Source of the DNA: Cohnella kolymensis
Lineage (GTDB): Bacteria > Bacillota > Bacilli > Paenibacillales > Paenibacillaceae
NCBI RefSeq assembly: GCF_000829465.1
Contig: NZ_JXAL01000014.1
Span: forward strand, 62,001 to 126,000
Length of the DNA stretch: 64,000 nucleotides
Direction of reading: 5' to 3'
Every line of letters begins with the position of its first letter. The first letter of the stretch is position 1. The notes below the pieces were generated by a model. That model worked only from the letters and a program-made list of their open reading frames with translations, made no database searches and was not told the DNA's origin. The position numbers and the translations under genes were made by a program. Positions 36,764 through 46,240 of the stretch are shown in pieces.

Positions 36764-36793
36764 GCGATAGGGACACTAGGAGGGGAAAAAAGG

Positions 36794-37009
36794 ATGGCGA
36801 AACCGGTACAACTGGATGAGCGTTGGCTTGCGCGTATCGCTGAACAGGTAAACGGGTTGGAGTATGGAGAAGTCAACATTGTCGTCCACGACGGCAGAAT
36901 CGTGCAGATCGAACGCAAAGAACGCAAGCGTTATGATGATAATACGGCTCAGCGCAGGTCGGAGACCGAAGAGACGCAGGTCCAAAAGGAATCTGCCAAA
37001 AATCGCTGA
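36794..37009 (+). CDS. yezD: YezD-family small protein (DUF2292)
   Basis: A protein of 71 residues with the family core LEYGEVNIVVHDGRIVQIERKER. Members are commonly found with sulfur assimilation genes; the function is unknown. The charged C-terminal tail is poorly conserved. ATG 36794 follows AGGAGGGG. The gene ends the sulfate operon, just before a terminator, in line with the family's genomic habit. Confidence 0.85.
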   Translation: MAKPVQLDERWLARIAEQVNGLEYGEVNIVVHDGRIVQIERKERKRYDDNTAQRRSETEETQVQKESAKNR

Positions 37010-37021
37010 TAGAGCTGCATA

Positions 37022-37049
37022 ACAGTCCGGGTAACCGGGCTGTTTTTTT
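37022..37049 (+). terminator. Terminator of the sulfate operon
   Basis: ACAGTCCGG (37022-37030) pairs with CCGGGCTGT (37035-37043) through one wobble, with a GTAA loop and seven T. Confidence 0.88.
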
Positions 37050-37090
37050 GATGCTTGACGCGAAAACGGTTGCATGGATACAAATGGCTC

Positions 37091-37096
37091 TATAAT
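37091..37096 (+). promoter_or_regulatory. Likely -10 box of the ribokinase gene
   Basis: A perfect TATAAT, with only a weak -35 candidate (TTGCAT at 37070-37075, 15 bases upstream). It places transcription start near 37103, so the ribokinase start must lie downstream of that. Confidence 0.5.
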
Positions 37097-37139
37097 CCTT
37101 CTGGATTTCGAACAGTTCATAAGAAATTTTACGAGGCCG

Positions 37140-38084
37140 GTGAATGCATTGAGTCAACCGAGACGTCCTGTCGTAGCAGTGGTCGGAAGCATTAATATGG
37201 ATTTTGTGGTGCAATCTTCGAAATTCCCTTTGCCCGGTGAAACGGTGCTGGGCGGTTCCATCGAGTATTTTCCCGGTGGGAAAGGCGCGAATCAGGCAGT
37301 TGCCGCAGCCCGTCTGGGTGCTCAGGTGACAATGATCGGAGCCGTCGGCAGCGATGTGTTCGGCGGCAAGCTATTGTCCATCCTTGAAGCCGAAGGCATT
37401 TCGACGGAAGGGGTGCGGGAGACGCAGGGAGCGTCCGGGATCGCATCCATTATCGTATCCTCCGGTGAGAATGCGATTATCGTGGTACCGGGTGCAAATG
37501 GAGAGCTCAGCCCCGAGGACGTGGAAGCCAATTCGGGTTTGATCGAGAAAGCCGATATCGTGCTCGTTCAGTTGGAAATCCCGTTGCCGACCGTTGAAGC
37601 GGCACTCAAAATTGCGAAAAGGATGGGCAAGAAGACAATCCTTAATCCGGCGCCTGCAGCTGCTTTTCCTAACGAATGGCTGCAGCTGGCCGATATCGTC
37701 ACACCGAATGAGACGGAATTGGCGGCGCTCATTGAAGCGGAGCCCGGTACCGATGATGCTGCTGCTGCACTGCAAACCGCAATGCGGGCGCTCCAAGATC
37801 GAGGCGCCAATGCAGTTTTAATCACGCTTGGTGCTAATGGCGCAGCAATGTTGACTTCAGACGGCGAATATATCCAGGTACCGGGCCGCAAAGTGGACGT
37901 TGTCGATACGACCGGCGCAGGAGATTGCTTTCACGGCGCTCTGGCGGCCGCATGGGCATCCGGGCAGCCGCTCCCGGAAGCGCTGGCTTTCGCGATCGGC
38001 GCTTCTGCGTTATCCGTAACCAAAGCAGGAGCACAAACCGGGATGCCGACCCGCCAGGAGCTTGACGCGTGGACCCAGAACTAG
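37140..38084 (+). CDS. rbsK: Ribokinase
   Basis: PfkB-family sugar kinase, ATP plus D-ribose to ribose 5-phosphate, about 314 residues. N-terminal signature VVGSINMDFV, sugar contacts GGKGANQAVAAARLG, and C-terminal DTTGAGDCFHGALAAA with the catalytic Asp in GAGD. The frame is open from ATG 37074, but the TATAAT at 37091 makes that start impossible from this promoter; GTG 37140 or TTG 37149 (before SQPRRPVVAVVGS) fit better. No rbs transporter adjoins it. It may also serve nucleoside-derived ribose. Confidence 0.9.
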   Translation: MNALSQPRRPVVAVVGSINMDFVVQSSKFPLPGETVLGGSIEYFPGGKGANQAVAAARLGAQVTMIGAVGSDVFGGKLLSILEAEGISTEGVRETQGASGIASIIVSSGENAIIVVPGANGELSPEDVEANSGLIEKADIVLVQLEIPLPTVEAALKIAKRMGKKTILNPAPAAAFPNEWLQLADIVTPNETELAALIEAEPGTDDAAAALQTAMRALQDRGANAVLITLGANGAAMLTSDGEYIQVPGRKVDVVDTTGAGDCFHGALAAAWASGQPLPEALAFAIGASALSVTKAGAQTGMPTRQELDAWTQN

Positions 38085-38104
38085 AGTTTGAGTTATAAAC
38101 AGCA

Positions 38105-38134
38105 AAAAGCGCCAGGCAGCTGCCTGGCGCTTTT
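38105..38134. terminator. Perfect 30-base palindromic terminator, rbsK / yqzM-like
   Basis: Bases 38105-38119 are exactly complementary to 38120-38134, centred on AGCT. A-runs and T-runs at its ends allow function for both convergent genes. Confidence 0.9.
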
Positions 38135-38153
38135 ACTTACTCGTTGTGTAAAA

Positions 38154-38300
38154 TTAAGAGATCAAAAATTTAACGACGACCGCAACCGTGAATACGACGA
38201 ACATGAAGCCGAACATCGCTCCGAAGCCGATTGCCGTATCCAGGAAATCGTCACGCGGTTCTTCGTTTATGTGTTGGCGGGGATCTGTTACATTTTCCAT
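38154..38300 (-). CDS. yqzM: YqzM-like small membrane protein
   Basis: A protein of 48 residues with a charged N-terminus (MENVTDPRQHINEEPRDD) and a single membrane helix, FGAMFGFMFVVFTVAVVVKF, close to the DxxxGFG...F pattern of YqzM. Function unknown. ATG 38300 follows CAGGAGGC at 6 bases; the frame extends upstream without support. Confidence 0.72.
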   Translation of the reverse strand: MENVTDPRQHINEEPRDDFLDTAIGFGAMFGFMFVVFTVAVVVKFLIS

Positions 38301-38473
38301 GGGAAGCCTCCTGACACATTCGATACCCCTAGTATACCCAACAACTCTTTTCGTTGTAAAGCATTGAGATGGTGACAAGTTTGCGAAGCGCCAAGCCGGA
38401 TGCGCCTGTGCTGTGATACAATACATTATAGCGGGCTTTCAGCCCTATTAGCCGTTGTAAGGAGGTGCCGTGC

Positions 38474-40435
38474 ATGGACATCGTGCCCCCATCCGCCGAA
38501 CGGGAAAAGGCGATGGAAAATATACGCCACAAGCTTGCGCTTCTCCCGGATCAGCCGGGCTGCTACTTGATGAAGAATGAAGAAGGCAAAATCATCTATG
38601 TAGGCAAAGCGAAAGTGCTCAAAAACCGCGTGCGTTCCTATTTTTCGGGGAGCCATGACGGTAAAACCCAAAAGCTTGTCTCGGAAATCCGGGACTTCGA
38701 ATATATCGTTACCGCAAGCAACATGGAATCGCTCATTCTCGAGTGCAATCTAATCAAGGAACATCATCCCCGATATAACGTGCTCCTGAAGGATGACAAA
38801 TCGTTTCCGTATTTGAAAATCACCCACGAACCTCATCCCCGCCTGGAAATCACGCGAAGGGTCGTCAAAGACAAAGGCAAATACTTCGGTCCTTATCCTA
38901 ATGCGTTCGCCGCCCAGCAAACCAAGAAGCTGCTCGACCGGTTGTACCCGCTTCGCAAATGCCGTACGCTGCCGGACAAGGTGTGCCTGTACTATCATCT
39001 CGGCCAATGCGTGGCACCATGCGAATTTCCGGTGAATCCGGCCGTTTATGAAGAAATGGTCGGCGAGATTACGCGTTTTCTGAACGGCGGACATACCGAG
39101 ATCAAGCGTGAACTGCAGCGTAAAATGGAGGAAGCGGCGGAGGAGCTGGCTTTTGAGCGTGCTCGTGAGCTCCGGGATCAGATGATGGCGATTGAAGCGC
39201 TCATGGAAAAGCAGACGATCAACATGGCCGATGCCATGGATCGCGACGTGTTCGGTTACGCGGTCGACAAGGGCTGGATGTGCGTGCAGATTCTCTATAT
39301 GCGCCACGGCAAGATGATTCAGCGCCACGTCTCCGTATTCCCGTACTATGGTGAGGCTTATGACGATTTCCTGAGCTTTGTTACCCAGTATTACAGCGAC
39401 AATCCCGCTCTGCCCCGGGAAGTGCTGCTGCCCAGCCCTCCGGATAAGGGGGAAGCGGCGCCCGGAACCGCTGTTGCCGCTACAGCGATGGTGAGCGACT
39501 CCGCTCTTCTGGAAGCTTCACTTGCGGCTAGATCGGAAGGCGATTCAACGGAAGAAGGCGAAGGCGCGGAAATCGGAGATTCGCTGCGCCGCTGGTTGAA
39601 AATCAGGGTAGCGGTTCCGAAACGGGGTACGAAACGCCAGCTCGTGGCGATGGCTTGCGACAATTCCCGCGTAGCGTTGGAAGAGAAGTTCCGGCTCATC
39701 GAGCGTGATGAGTCCCGCAGCGTCAAAGCGGCGGATGGATTGGCGCAGTGGATCGGCATTCCTTCCGCGAGCCGCATCGAGGCATTCGATAACTCCAATA
39801 TCCAGGGCTCTTCTCCGGTATCTGCCATGGTAGTCTTTACGGATGGCAAGCCGGACAGGAAAGAGTACCGCAAATACAATATTCGGACGGTAGAAGGCCC
39901 GGATGACTACCAGACGATGCGCGAAGTGGTGAGACGCCGGTATGAGCGCGTGCTCAAAGAAGGCTTGCCGCTGCCCGACCTGATCGTCATAGATGGGGGC
40001 AAAGGGCAGATTGCTGCAGCAGCCGACGTGCTGGTGAACGAACTTGGGATTGATATTCCGGTGTGCGGTTTGGCCAAGGACGCCAAACACCGGACTGCAG
40101 AGCTGCTTGTGGGCGATCCGCCGGAAATTGTCCCGCTGCCGAGGGACAGCCAGGAATTTTACCTGCTGCAGCGCATCCAGGATGAAGTGCATCGGTTCGC
40201 GATTACCTTCCACCGGGAGAAGCGAGGCAAGTCGATGATCGCGTCGCGGCTCGATGCCATTCCCGGCATCGGCGAAAAGAGGCGCAAGCAGCTTCTGCGC
40301 CATTTCGGCTCGCTGAAGGCGATAAAAGAAGCTGCGCCGGAAGACTTCCGGGCGGTGTCCATCGGCGAGGCGCTTGCCCGCCGGATCCTCGACGCGTTGA
40401 ACGAGAACGGCGAGACGGAATCGACTTTAAAGTAA
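38474..40435 (+). CDS. uvrC: Excinuclease ABC subunit C
   Basis: UvrC, the dual-incision nuclease of nucleotide excision repair, 653 residues. GIY-YIG domain at the N-terminus ([10 protein letters not shown]...[18 protein letters not shown]), UVR domain near residues 200-235 ([19 protein letters not shown]) for UvrB contact, RNase-H-like endonuclease domain ([18 protein letters not shown]) and a C-terminal helix-hairpin-helix pair ([22 protein letters not shown]). An unusual Ala/Ser/Glu/Gly-rich insert occupies about residues 318-368, where most UvrC proteins have a short link. ATG 38474 is 8 bases from AAGGAGG. Confidence 0.95.
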   Translation: MDIVPPSAEREKAMENIRHKLALLPDQPGCYLMKNEEGKIIYVGKAKVLKNRVRSYFSGSHDGKTQKLVSEIRDFEYIVTASNMESLILECNLIKEHHPRYNVLLKDDKSFPYLKITHEPHPRLEITRRVVKDKGKYFGPYPNAFAAQQTKKLLDRLYPLRKCRTLPDKVCLYYHLGQCVAPCEFPVNPAVYEEMVGEITRFLNGGHTEIKRELQRKMEEAAEELAFERARELRDQMMAIEALMEKQTINMADAMDRDVFGYAVDKGWMCVQILYMRHGKMIQRHVSVFPYYGEAYDDFLSFVTQYYSDNPALPREVLLPSPPDKGEAAPGTAVAATAMVSDSALLEASLAARSEGDSTEEGEGAEIGDSLRRWLKIRVAVPKRGTKRQLVAMACDNSRVALEEKFRLIERDESRSVKAADGLAQWIGIPSASRIEAFDNSNIQGSSPVSAMVVFTDGKPDRKEYRKYNIRTVEGPDDYQTMREVVRRRYERVLKEGLPLPDLIVIDGGKGQIAAAADVLVNELGIDIPVCGLAKDAKHRTAELLVGDPPEIVPLPRDSQEFYLLQRIQDEVHRFAITFHREKRGKSMIASRLDAIPGIGEKRRKQLLRHFGSLKAIKEAAPEDFRAVSIGEALARRILDALNENGETESTLK

Positions 40436-40437
40436 CG

Positions 40438-40482
40438 AAAAAGCGAGATAACGGGCTGATTCCCGCTATCTCGCTTTTTTTG
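40438..40482. terminator. Terminator between convergent uvrC and CPBP protease genes
   Basis: AAAAAGCGAGATA pairs with TATCTCGCTTTTT, with an inner CGGG/CCCG and a six-base loop, flanked by A- and T-runs. Confidence 0.88.
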
Positions 40483-40486
40483 CGTC

Positions 40487-42208
40487 TTATTGCGCCGGCT
40501 GAGCTTGCCTGCCGTGTATCACCCTGTACAGCCACCAGATCGCTATGCCGACCAGCGCAGGCATGACGAAGCTGAATAATCCTGCCCAGGCATCACCGGG
40601 CAGCCCGTCGAACAACAATTGAATGCCCATCAGTACGGCGTCGAGTATGATATGCGCAAAAATGACGGCCATGAGGCCGAACCTGAGCATAAACCACCCG
40701 AACAGGACACCCATGATGACGAGCTCGATAATGCGCGTATAGAACGGATAAATGGCGTAGCCGACATGTCCCAGCGCCCAAAGTATGCTCGGGGGCAGCA
40801 TCGCCGCCGTCGTCAGCACGATCGCGGTACGGGGCGAAGGCTCGCGGCCGAGTATTCTGCGCGCTAGGCCAACGAACCAGCTGCGGAACAGCCCTATGCC
40901 GAAAAAGCGGCTTTGCAGCTCTTCGGATATGCCTGCGCAAAACGCCAGCAAAGGAAGAATCCAAGGCAGAGTCATATTGTAAGTCGACTGCGTCGGATCC
41001 GAGGATGCAAAAGCGCCTAAAGTTTGCTGCAGCACCAACAGGATCACCGACTGTGCTCCCAGTAAAATAAAGGCGAGCACATAGCCTTGTTTCATGCTTT
41101 TCAGAACGGCTTCTCCGTAACCGGGTTCCTTCCAACGAGGCCATAGGGAGCGTCCCATGGATTTCCATAAACCGTCTCCGGCAACAGCACAAAAATAGGT
41201 GAATATGGCAGTGCCGGCTAAAAACACAATCTGGATAATGAGAAAGGCCATATTGAGTCGGTCACCCGAGTCGGCGCCGGCGTCCATCGTCTGGGACCGG
41301 AATCCCGGAATCATATTGATTGTGATTGCCACGTAAAGCACAAAGAACACCGAAGCCAAGAAAATGCCTCTCAGAAAGGAAGTATGTTTGCCGCGTGTGC
41401 CTGCGTAAACGATTGCCAAAATGAACATGATCACCTGCGGAACGATAAATCCGAAAATCGACAGCCATCCGGCCCGTTGCTGCTGCTTCTCCATATAAGC
41501 AGTGAAAGCCTGCGGTATCTCTGTTCCGTAGGTTACGGAGTGCCCGGCCCAGTGCGGAAAGGTGGAAGAGGTCGAACTGTATTCTGCAGGCACTGACACC
41601 TTGAGCCATACATGGGCTTCCCCGAGCGCGGCCTTGCGCGAATTAAACTTCACCCCGCCGTTGTCGTCAATGTCTCCGCTCCATTCCCAGTCCGCCGCGT
41701 CGATACCCCAGAACGCCGCATAGCTTAGTGCGCGCGAGGCATACTCGTCCGCCTGATCTTGCTCCGGTAAAGCATCTGCAGGCGCTGAGCCGCTGTCATG
41801 ACGCCAGGCGACAAGATCCCCTGTCTCCATCTGCAGAGAAAGCTCCAATATGCCGGCATCCCCGCGCAAATGAAGATCAACGCGATAAACATCGGCCGGC
41901 ACTTCCCCAGACCATTGTTTGTCGTAATCCTGAAGGAGATCGTATTTGGACAAATATCCGATCGTTTCCGAATCCGAGAGGTGAGTCACGTATACTTCCT
42001 GCACTTGATTCGGCTTTATCAGGAATTTGTCCGCCGCGAGTTCAAGCGCCTTGTTTTCCGCCGCGGCTCTCGGCAATACGGGATGATTGTTGGACGAGAA
42101 CAGTCCGCCCGTAACAGGAAAAACCTGTATGAACAGAAAAAGCGCCAACCCTATTCCTGAGGCCCATAACCAGCGCCTGTCCTTGGTAAATCCAAGCAAA
42201 CGGCTCAT
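40487..42208 (-). CDS. CPBP-family intramembrane metalloprotease
   Basis: Membrane protein of 573 residues. After an N-terminal membrane segment, about 200 extracytoplasmic residues precede several helices and a C-terminal CPBP (Abi/CAAX-protease-like) domain. The three conserved CPBP motifs are seen: AGISEELQSRFFGIG (EExxxR), ALGHVGYAI (His) and FAHIILDAVLM (HxxxD). Substrates are unknown; relatives include CAAX processing proteases and bacteriocin self-immunity factors. ATG 42208 follows TTAGGAG. Confidence 0.85.
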   Translation of the reverse strand: MSRLLGFTKDRRWLWASGIGLALFLFIQVFPVTGGLFSSNNHPVLPRAAAENKALELAADKFLIKPNQVQEVYVTHLSDSETIGYLSKYDLLQDYDKQWSGEVPADVYRVDLHLRGDAGILELSLQMETGDLVAWRHDSGSAPADALPEQDQADEYASRALSYAAFWGIDAADWEWSGDIDDNGGVKFNSRKAALGEAHVWLKVSVPAEYSSTSSTFPHWAGHSVTYGTEIPQAFTAYMEKQQQRAGWLSIFGFIVPQVIMFILAIVYAGTRGKHTSFLRGIFLASVFFVLYVAITINMIPGFRSQTMDAGADSGDRLNMAFLIIQIVFLAGTAIFTYFCAVAGDGLWKSMGRSLWPRWKEPGYGEAVLKSMKQGYVLAFILLGAQSVILLVLQQTLGAFASSDPTQSTYNMTLPWILPLLAFCAGISEELQSRFFGIGLFRSWFVGLARRILGREPSPRTAIVLTTAAMLPPSILWALGHVGYAIYPFYTRIIELVIMGVLFGWFMLRFGLMAVIFAHIILDAVLMGIQLLFDGLPGDAWAGLFSFVMPALVGIAIWWLYRVIHGRQAQPAQ

Positions 42209-42360
42209 ATCATACGCTCCTAAGTAATTGTTTCATCAAGTATCGCGCATTTTCCGAGAAAATGAAAGAAAACTGAGTGATAATCGTTGTGAGAGGCCAG
42301 TAGAATGGTGCTGTTAACCTTAAAATCGCCGATATCAGTCGGTTTGCGCTGTTTTTCGTC

Positions 42361-42389
42361 TTGTACCCTCTACATGGAAAGCATATAAT
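42361..42389 (+). promoter_or_regulatory. Sigma-A promoter of the ktr operon
   Basis: TTGTAC (42361-42366), 17-base spacer, TATAAT (42384-42389), which places the transcription start about 25 bases before the riboswitch. Confidence 0.75.
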
Positions 42390-42420
42390 GCGATGGTACG
42401 TTGATAAGACATCAAATATT

Positions 42421-42576
42421 CAGCCGAATTTCTTTAAAGAAAACGGGGGAACCAACTTGTCGCCGAGTGCAAATTTGTATTCGGTGATTCCGGGGTGAAT
42501 TCCTGCCGCGCCTTAAGCGTGCGGAGGATAGGGCAGCCTGTTCTAGCCCGAACCCGTCAGCTAACCTCGTAGGCTG
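42421..42576 (+). ncRNA. c-di-AMP riboswitch (ydaO-yuaA) upstream of ktrB
   Basis: Contains conserved ydaO elements in order: GGGGGAACCA, GGGGTGAATTCCTGCC, AGGATAGGGCAGCC, AGCCCGAACCCGTCAGCTAACCTCGTAGGC. The closing P1 pairs CAGCC (42421-42425) with GGCTG (42572-42576). A terminator follows 30 bases later. Binding of c-di-AMP turns these switches off; here that would reduce K+ uptake, consistent with c-di-AMP lowering potassium import. Confidence 0.92.
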
Positions 42577-42606
42577 CTTACGGAACAGGACTCATGTGCG
42601 AACTAG

Positions 42607-42634
42607 AAGCACTGGAGCTCCAGTGCTTTTTTTT
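42607..42634 (+). terminator. Riboswitch-controlled terminator before ktrB
   Basis: A perfect stem, AAGCACTGGAG with its complement (42607-42628), followed by a run of T to 42634, 30 bases before the first ktrB start. Confidence 0.9.
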
Positions 42635-42664
42635 GTTGCCTAATTTCTCGAAGAGGTGACCCCT

Positions 42665-44008
42665 TTGTATAGAAGAGCGATCCGGTGGCTTAGTGCTTCT
42701 CCGCCCCGAACTCTATTACTCGGTTTTACCTTCATCATTTTCATAGGCGCGCTGCTCCTGAACCTTCCGGCTGCGACGGCCGGCGGACAATCGATGCCGT
42801 TCATCGACGCTTTGTTCACTTCCACATCAGCCGCTTGTGTGACCGGGTTGGTCGTTGTGGATACGGGAACTTATTTTTCTGCGTTCGGACATTGGGTAAT
42901 CCTGATCCTGATCCAGATCGGCGGCATCGGGTTTATGACCATGGCTACGTTGTTCGCCTTGATCCTCAGACGGCGTATTTCTCTGAAGGAACGGCTGATC
43001 TTGCAGGAGTCCCTCAACCAGGGCAGCATCGAAGGTCTTGTGCGGCTCGTTCAGAAGGTTATCTTCTATGCATTGGCGCTGGAGGCGGCAGGCGCTTTTA
43101 TGTACACGTTGCGTTTCATGATGGATATGAATTTCGGTCAGGCACTTTATCATGGAGTATTCCACGCGATTTCCATTTTCAACAATGCAGGACTTGATTT
43201 GACCGGAGATTTTCGCAGCTTGACCGGCTATTCAACTGATCTATACATGAATATCGTGTCGATCGTATTGATTATTTTAGGCGGTTTTGGCTTTGTCGTA
43301 CTGGCGGACTTGTTCGAGTTCCGCGGCAAACGCAAATTATCCCTTCATACGAAAGTGGTTCTGACTGTCACGGTCTGCCTGGTGGTAGTCGGTACTTTAA
43401 TTATCTTTATTTTTGAGTTCACCAACAGCCGGTCGTTCGGGAACAACAGTTTCGGCGAAAAAGCATTGGTCTCGCTGTTCCAGTCGGTAACGACTCGCTC
43501 GGCCGGCGTGACTACAGTCGATATCTCGGAGTTCCGTCAAGCAACGCAATTTTTCATTATTATTCTGATGTTTATCGGCGCCTCTCCCGGTTCCACCGGC
43601 GGCGGAATCAAGACGACGACGTTCGCCGTATTGGTCGGTGCGGTATTAGCAATGATGCGCGGCAAAGAAGATGTCGTTCTTTTCAACTATCGGTTGGCAC
43701 AGGAACGTGTATATAAAGCGTTAACGGTTACGTTGTTCTGTATCGGCATTGTGCTGCTCGGCACGATGGTGCTGGCAACGACCGAGGATGCAATGTTTTT
43801 GGTCATACTGTTCGAAGCGACTTCCGCGTTCGGCACGGTTGGTCTGTCCTTGGGTCTAACCGGGGAACTGAGCACGCCGGGCAAGCTGACGATCATTTTC
43901 TTGATGTTCATGGGCCGGTTGGGCCCGCTTACGTTGACCTATGCACTCGGGCCAAAGCCGGGTCGAGCTCTTTATCGTCATGCTGAAGGTAAAATTATAA
44001 TCGGTTAA
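42665..44008 (+). CDS. ktrB: Trk/Ktr potassium channel subunit, first copy
   Basis: K+-translocating membrane subunit of the Ktr type, 447 residues. Four M-P-M repeats with filter glycines are visible: SAACVTGLVVVDT, FNNAGLDLTGDF, TTRSAGVTTVDI and TSAFGTVGLSLG. Start TTG 42665, 7 bases after GAGGTG; GTG 42656 overlaps that site. It lies behind the c-di-AMP riboswitch and only 13 bases before a paralogue, so both are under the same switch. Confidence 0.92.
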   Translation: MYRRAIRWLSASPPRTLLLGFTFIIFIGALLLNLPAATAGGQSMPFIDALFTSTSAACVTGLVVVDTGTYFSAFGHWVILILIQIGGIGFMTMATLFALILRRRISLKERLILQESLNQGSIEGLVRLVQKVIFYALALEAAGAFMYTLRFMMDMNFGQALYHGVFHAISIFNNAGLDLTGDFRSLTGYSTDLYMNIVSIVLIILGGFGFVVLADLFEFRGKRKLSLHTKVVLTVTVCLVVVGTLIIFIFEFTNSRSFGNNSFGEKALVSLFQSVTTRSAGVTTVDISEFRQATQFFIIILMFIGASPGSTGGGIKTTTFAVLVGAVLAMMRGKEDVVLFNYRLAQERVYKALTVTLFCIGIVLLGTMVLATTEDAMFLVILFEATSAFGTVGLSLGLTGELSTPGKLTIIFLMFMGRLGPLTLTYALGPKPGRALYRHAEGKIIIG

Positions 44009-44021
44009 CGGGGTGTTGCAA

Positions 44022-45367
44022 GTGGGACGCAGTATATTTCGATTGGCGACATCATCGCCCCCCAGAATTCTGGTGCTTGGCTTTGCCGCAATTATATTTA
44101 TTGGAGCGGCGCTGCTCATGATGCCGTTTGCAACGGCCTCCGGACAGACTCCACGGTTCATCGACGCATTGTTCACGGCAACCTCGGCCACATGTGTGAC
44201 CGGACTTGTTGTGGTCGACACGGGTACCTACTGGTCGTTCGCCGGACAGATCATCATTCTTTCATTAATCCAGATCGGCGGACTCGGCTTTATGACGGTG
44301 GCAACACTGTTTGCGATCTTTTTGAAGCGCCGCATCTCACTCAAAGAACGTCTTGTCCTACAAGAAGCTTTTAACCAGACCAGCATTGAAGGCATCATTC
44401 GTCTCGCCCGCAAAGTCGTCCTGTACGCACTCTCGATCGAGGCCATAGGGGCGCTCCTGTTCACGATCCGTTTCATGTTCGACATGCCGGCAGGGGAAGC
44501 GGTGTACAAAGGTATTTTTCACGCCGTTTCCTTTTTCAACAATGCGGGCTTCGACATCATGGGTGACTATCGCAGCTTGGTTGATTACGTAGGAGATCCT
44601 CTGGTGAATTTCACGGCGATGCTGCTTATCATTCTTGGCGGCCTCGGGTTCGTTGTACTGGCGGATCTGGTTGAGTTCCGGAAGCTGAAGAACAGATTGT
44701 CGCTGCACTCTAAAGTCGTGCTTAGCATGTCCGGATTATTAATTGCGATAGGTACTGTGGTCATTCTTATATTCGAATATACGAATGTGAAAACAATGGG
44801 CCCTCTTGGATTCGGCGAAAAGATACTCGCTCGATGATGCAGGCGGTAACGCCCCGCACGGCGGGCGTGAACTCCGTCGATATTGCCGGACTTCGCCAGG
44901 CAACGCAGTTCGTGATCATCATACTGATGTTTATCGGAGCTTCGCCGGGTTCAACCGGAGGCGGAATCAAGACAACGACTTTCGCCGCGCTCGCAGGCGC
45001 CGTAATGGCTATGGTACGGGGCAAGGAAGACATCGTGATGTTCCGGTATCGTCTGGCTCAAGAGAGGGTATATAAAGCCTTAACAGTAACTTTGTTCGCA
45101 TTCGCCCTTGTCATGACCGCCACGATGATTTTATCGACGACAGAGGATCACAACTTCCTCATGATCTTGTTCGAAGTCACTTCAGCTTTCGGCACTGTCG
45201 GCTTATCGATGGGGCTGACAACCCAGCTTACGTTAGCGGGTAAAATTATTATTATATTGATGATGTTCATCGGCCGGCTTGGGCCTTTAACCTTGACTTA
45301 CGCCGTTGGCCGCAAACAAAGCCGCGTGCTCTATCGACACGCTGAAGGTAAAATCATAATTGGCTAG
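44022..45367 (+). CDS. ktrB: Trk/Ktr potassium channel subunit, second copy, frame interrupted near 44831
   Basis: Paralogue of the preceding gene (about 448 residues when repaired), with the same filter segments: TSATCVTGLVVVDT, FNNAGFDIMGDY, TPRTAGVNSVDI and TSAFGTVGLSMG, and an identical C-terminal YRHAEGKIIIG. The frame breaks near 44831; one more T (GCT TCG ATG) joins EKILA to SMMQAVTPR. Start GTG 44022 is 7 bases after GGGGTG; GTG 44013 is possible. Tandem duplication within one operon is evident from the protein similarity. Confidence 0.9.
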
Positions 45368-45382
45368 GAGACGAACAAAGAG

Positions 45383-46044
45383 ATGAAGCTGAATCAGTTT
45401 GTGATCATCGGGTTGGGCCGCTTCGGATCGAGCTTGGGGCGTGAGCTCGTTGAACTCGGCTATGAGGTTCTCGGCGTCGACCGGGATGAGGAAAAGGTAG
45501 AAGAGATGTCCGGGGTATTGACGCACGCCGTTGTAGCGGACGCCACGGAAGAGGAAGTGCTGCGTTCGATCGGTGCGCGGAACTTCGACTGCGGTGTCGT
45601 TGCCATCGGCGACGATATCCAGGCGAGTATCTGGCGACCATTCTGCTGAAAGAAGCTCGGTGTCAAGAAGGTCGTGGCGAAAGCGTGTCACACTTGCACG
45701 GTCGAGTTCTGGAGCGGATCGGTGTGGATCGGATCATTTATCCGGAGCGGGATATGGGAGTGCGGGTTGCGCATCAGCTCGTATCGCCGAATCTGCTGGA
45801 TTATATCGAATTATCGAAACAATATACGATAGCCGAGCTGTCGGTACCGCAGTGCCTGTCCGGCAAATCGCTGTCCGATGTGAACCCGCGCGGGCGGTTC
45901 GGCTGCAGTATCGTGGCGATCAACAAGGATAAAGGCATCATTATCGCCCCTGTAGCGAATGATGTGCTGGTAAAGGACGACGTCATGGTAGTCATCGGCA
46001 CCAACCAGCAGATAGAGCAGTTCCAGCATTCGATCGGCTCATAG
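45383..46044 (+). CDS. ktrA: KtrA-type RCK gating subunit, three indels
   Basis: Cytoplasmic ring subunit that gates KtrB: RCK_N Rossmann domain (IIGLGRFGSSLG at residues 7-18, acidic VDRDEEKVEEM) and RCK_C domain (YTIAELSVP...VVIGTNQQIEQF), about 220 residues. The printed frame fails at three points within 55 bases: a T is needed at about 45632 (ATC TTG GCG), one base is extra at about 45655 (GAGCTC printed as GAAGCTC), and a T is needed at about 45683 (GCG TTG TCA). Repaired, it reads DIQASILATILLKELGVKKVVAKA then HLHGRVLERIG. One KtrA serves two KtrB copies. Confidence 0.88.
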
Positions 46045-46108
46045 CCGTTGCTTTTTCTCTGAAAATCATTTAGGATTCTTAATAAGCAATAGAATAGCTT
46101 TGCCCGGA

Positions 46109-46135
46109 GGAGCCTGTCACCGCAGGCTTCTTTTT
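46109..46135 (+). terminator. Terminator of the ktr operon
   Basis: GGAGCCTG (46109-46116) pairs with CAGGCTTC (46123-46130) through one wobble, with a six-base loop and five T. Confidence 0.85.
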
Positions 46136-46240
46136 GTGTTTTTCAGGGTTGTGAATGGTGTCTGAGGCACAGAAAGGAGCAGCTGATTGATTGAGTGAGA
46201 TTTGGAGATGAATAAGTAAACGACAACCTGAGGAGGCACT

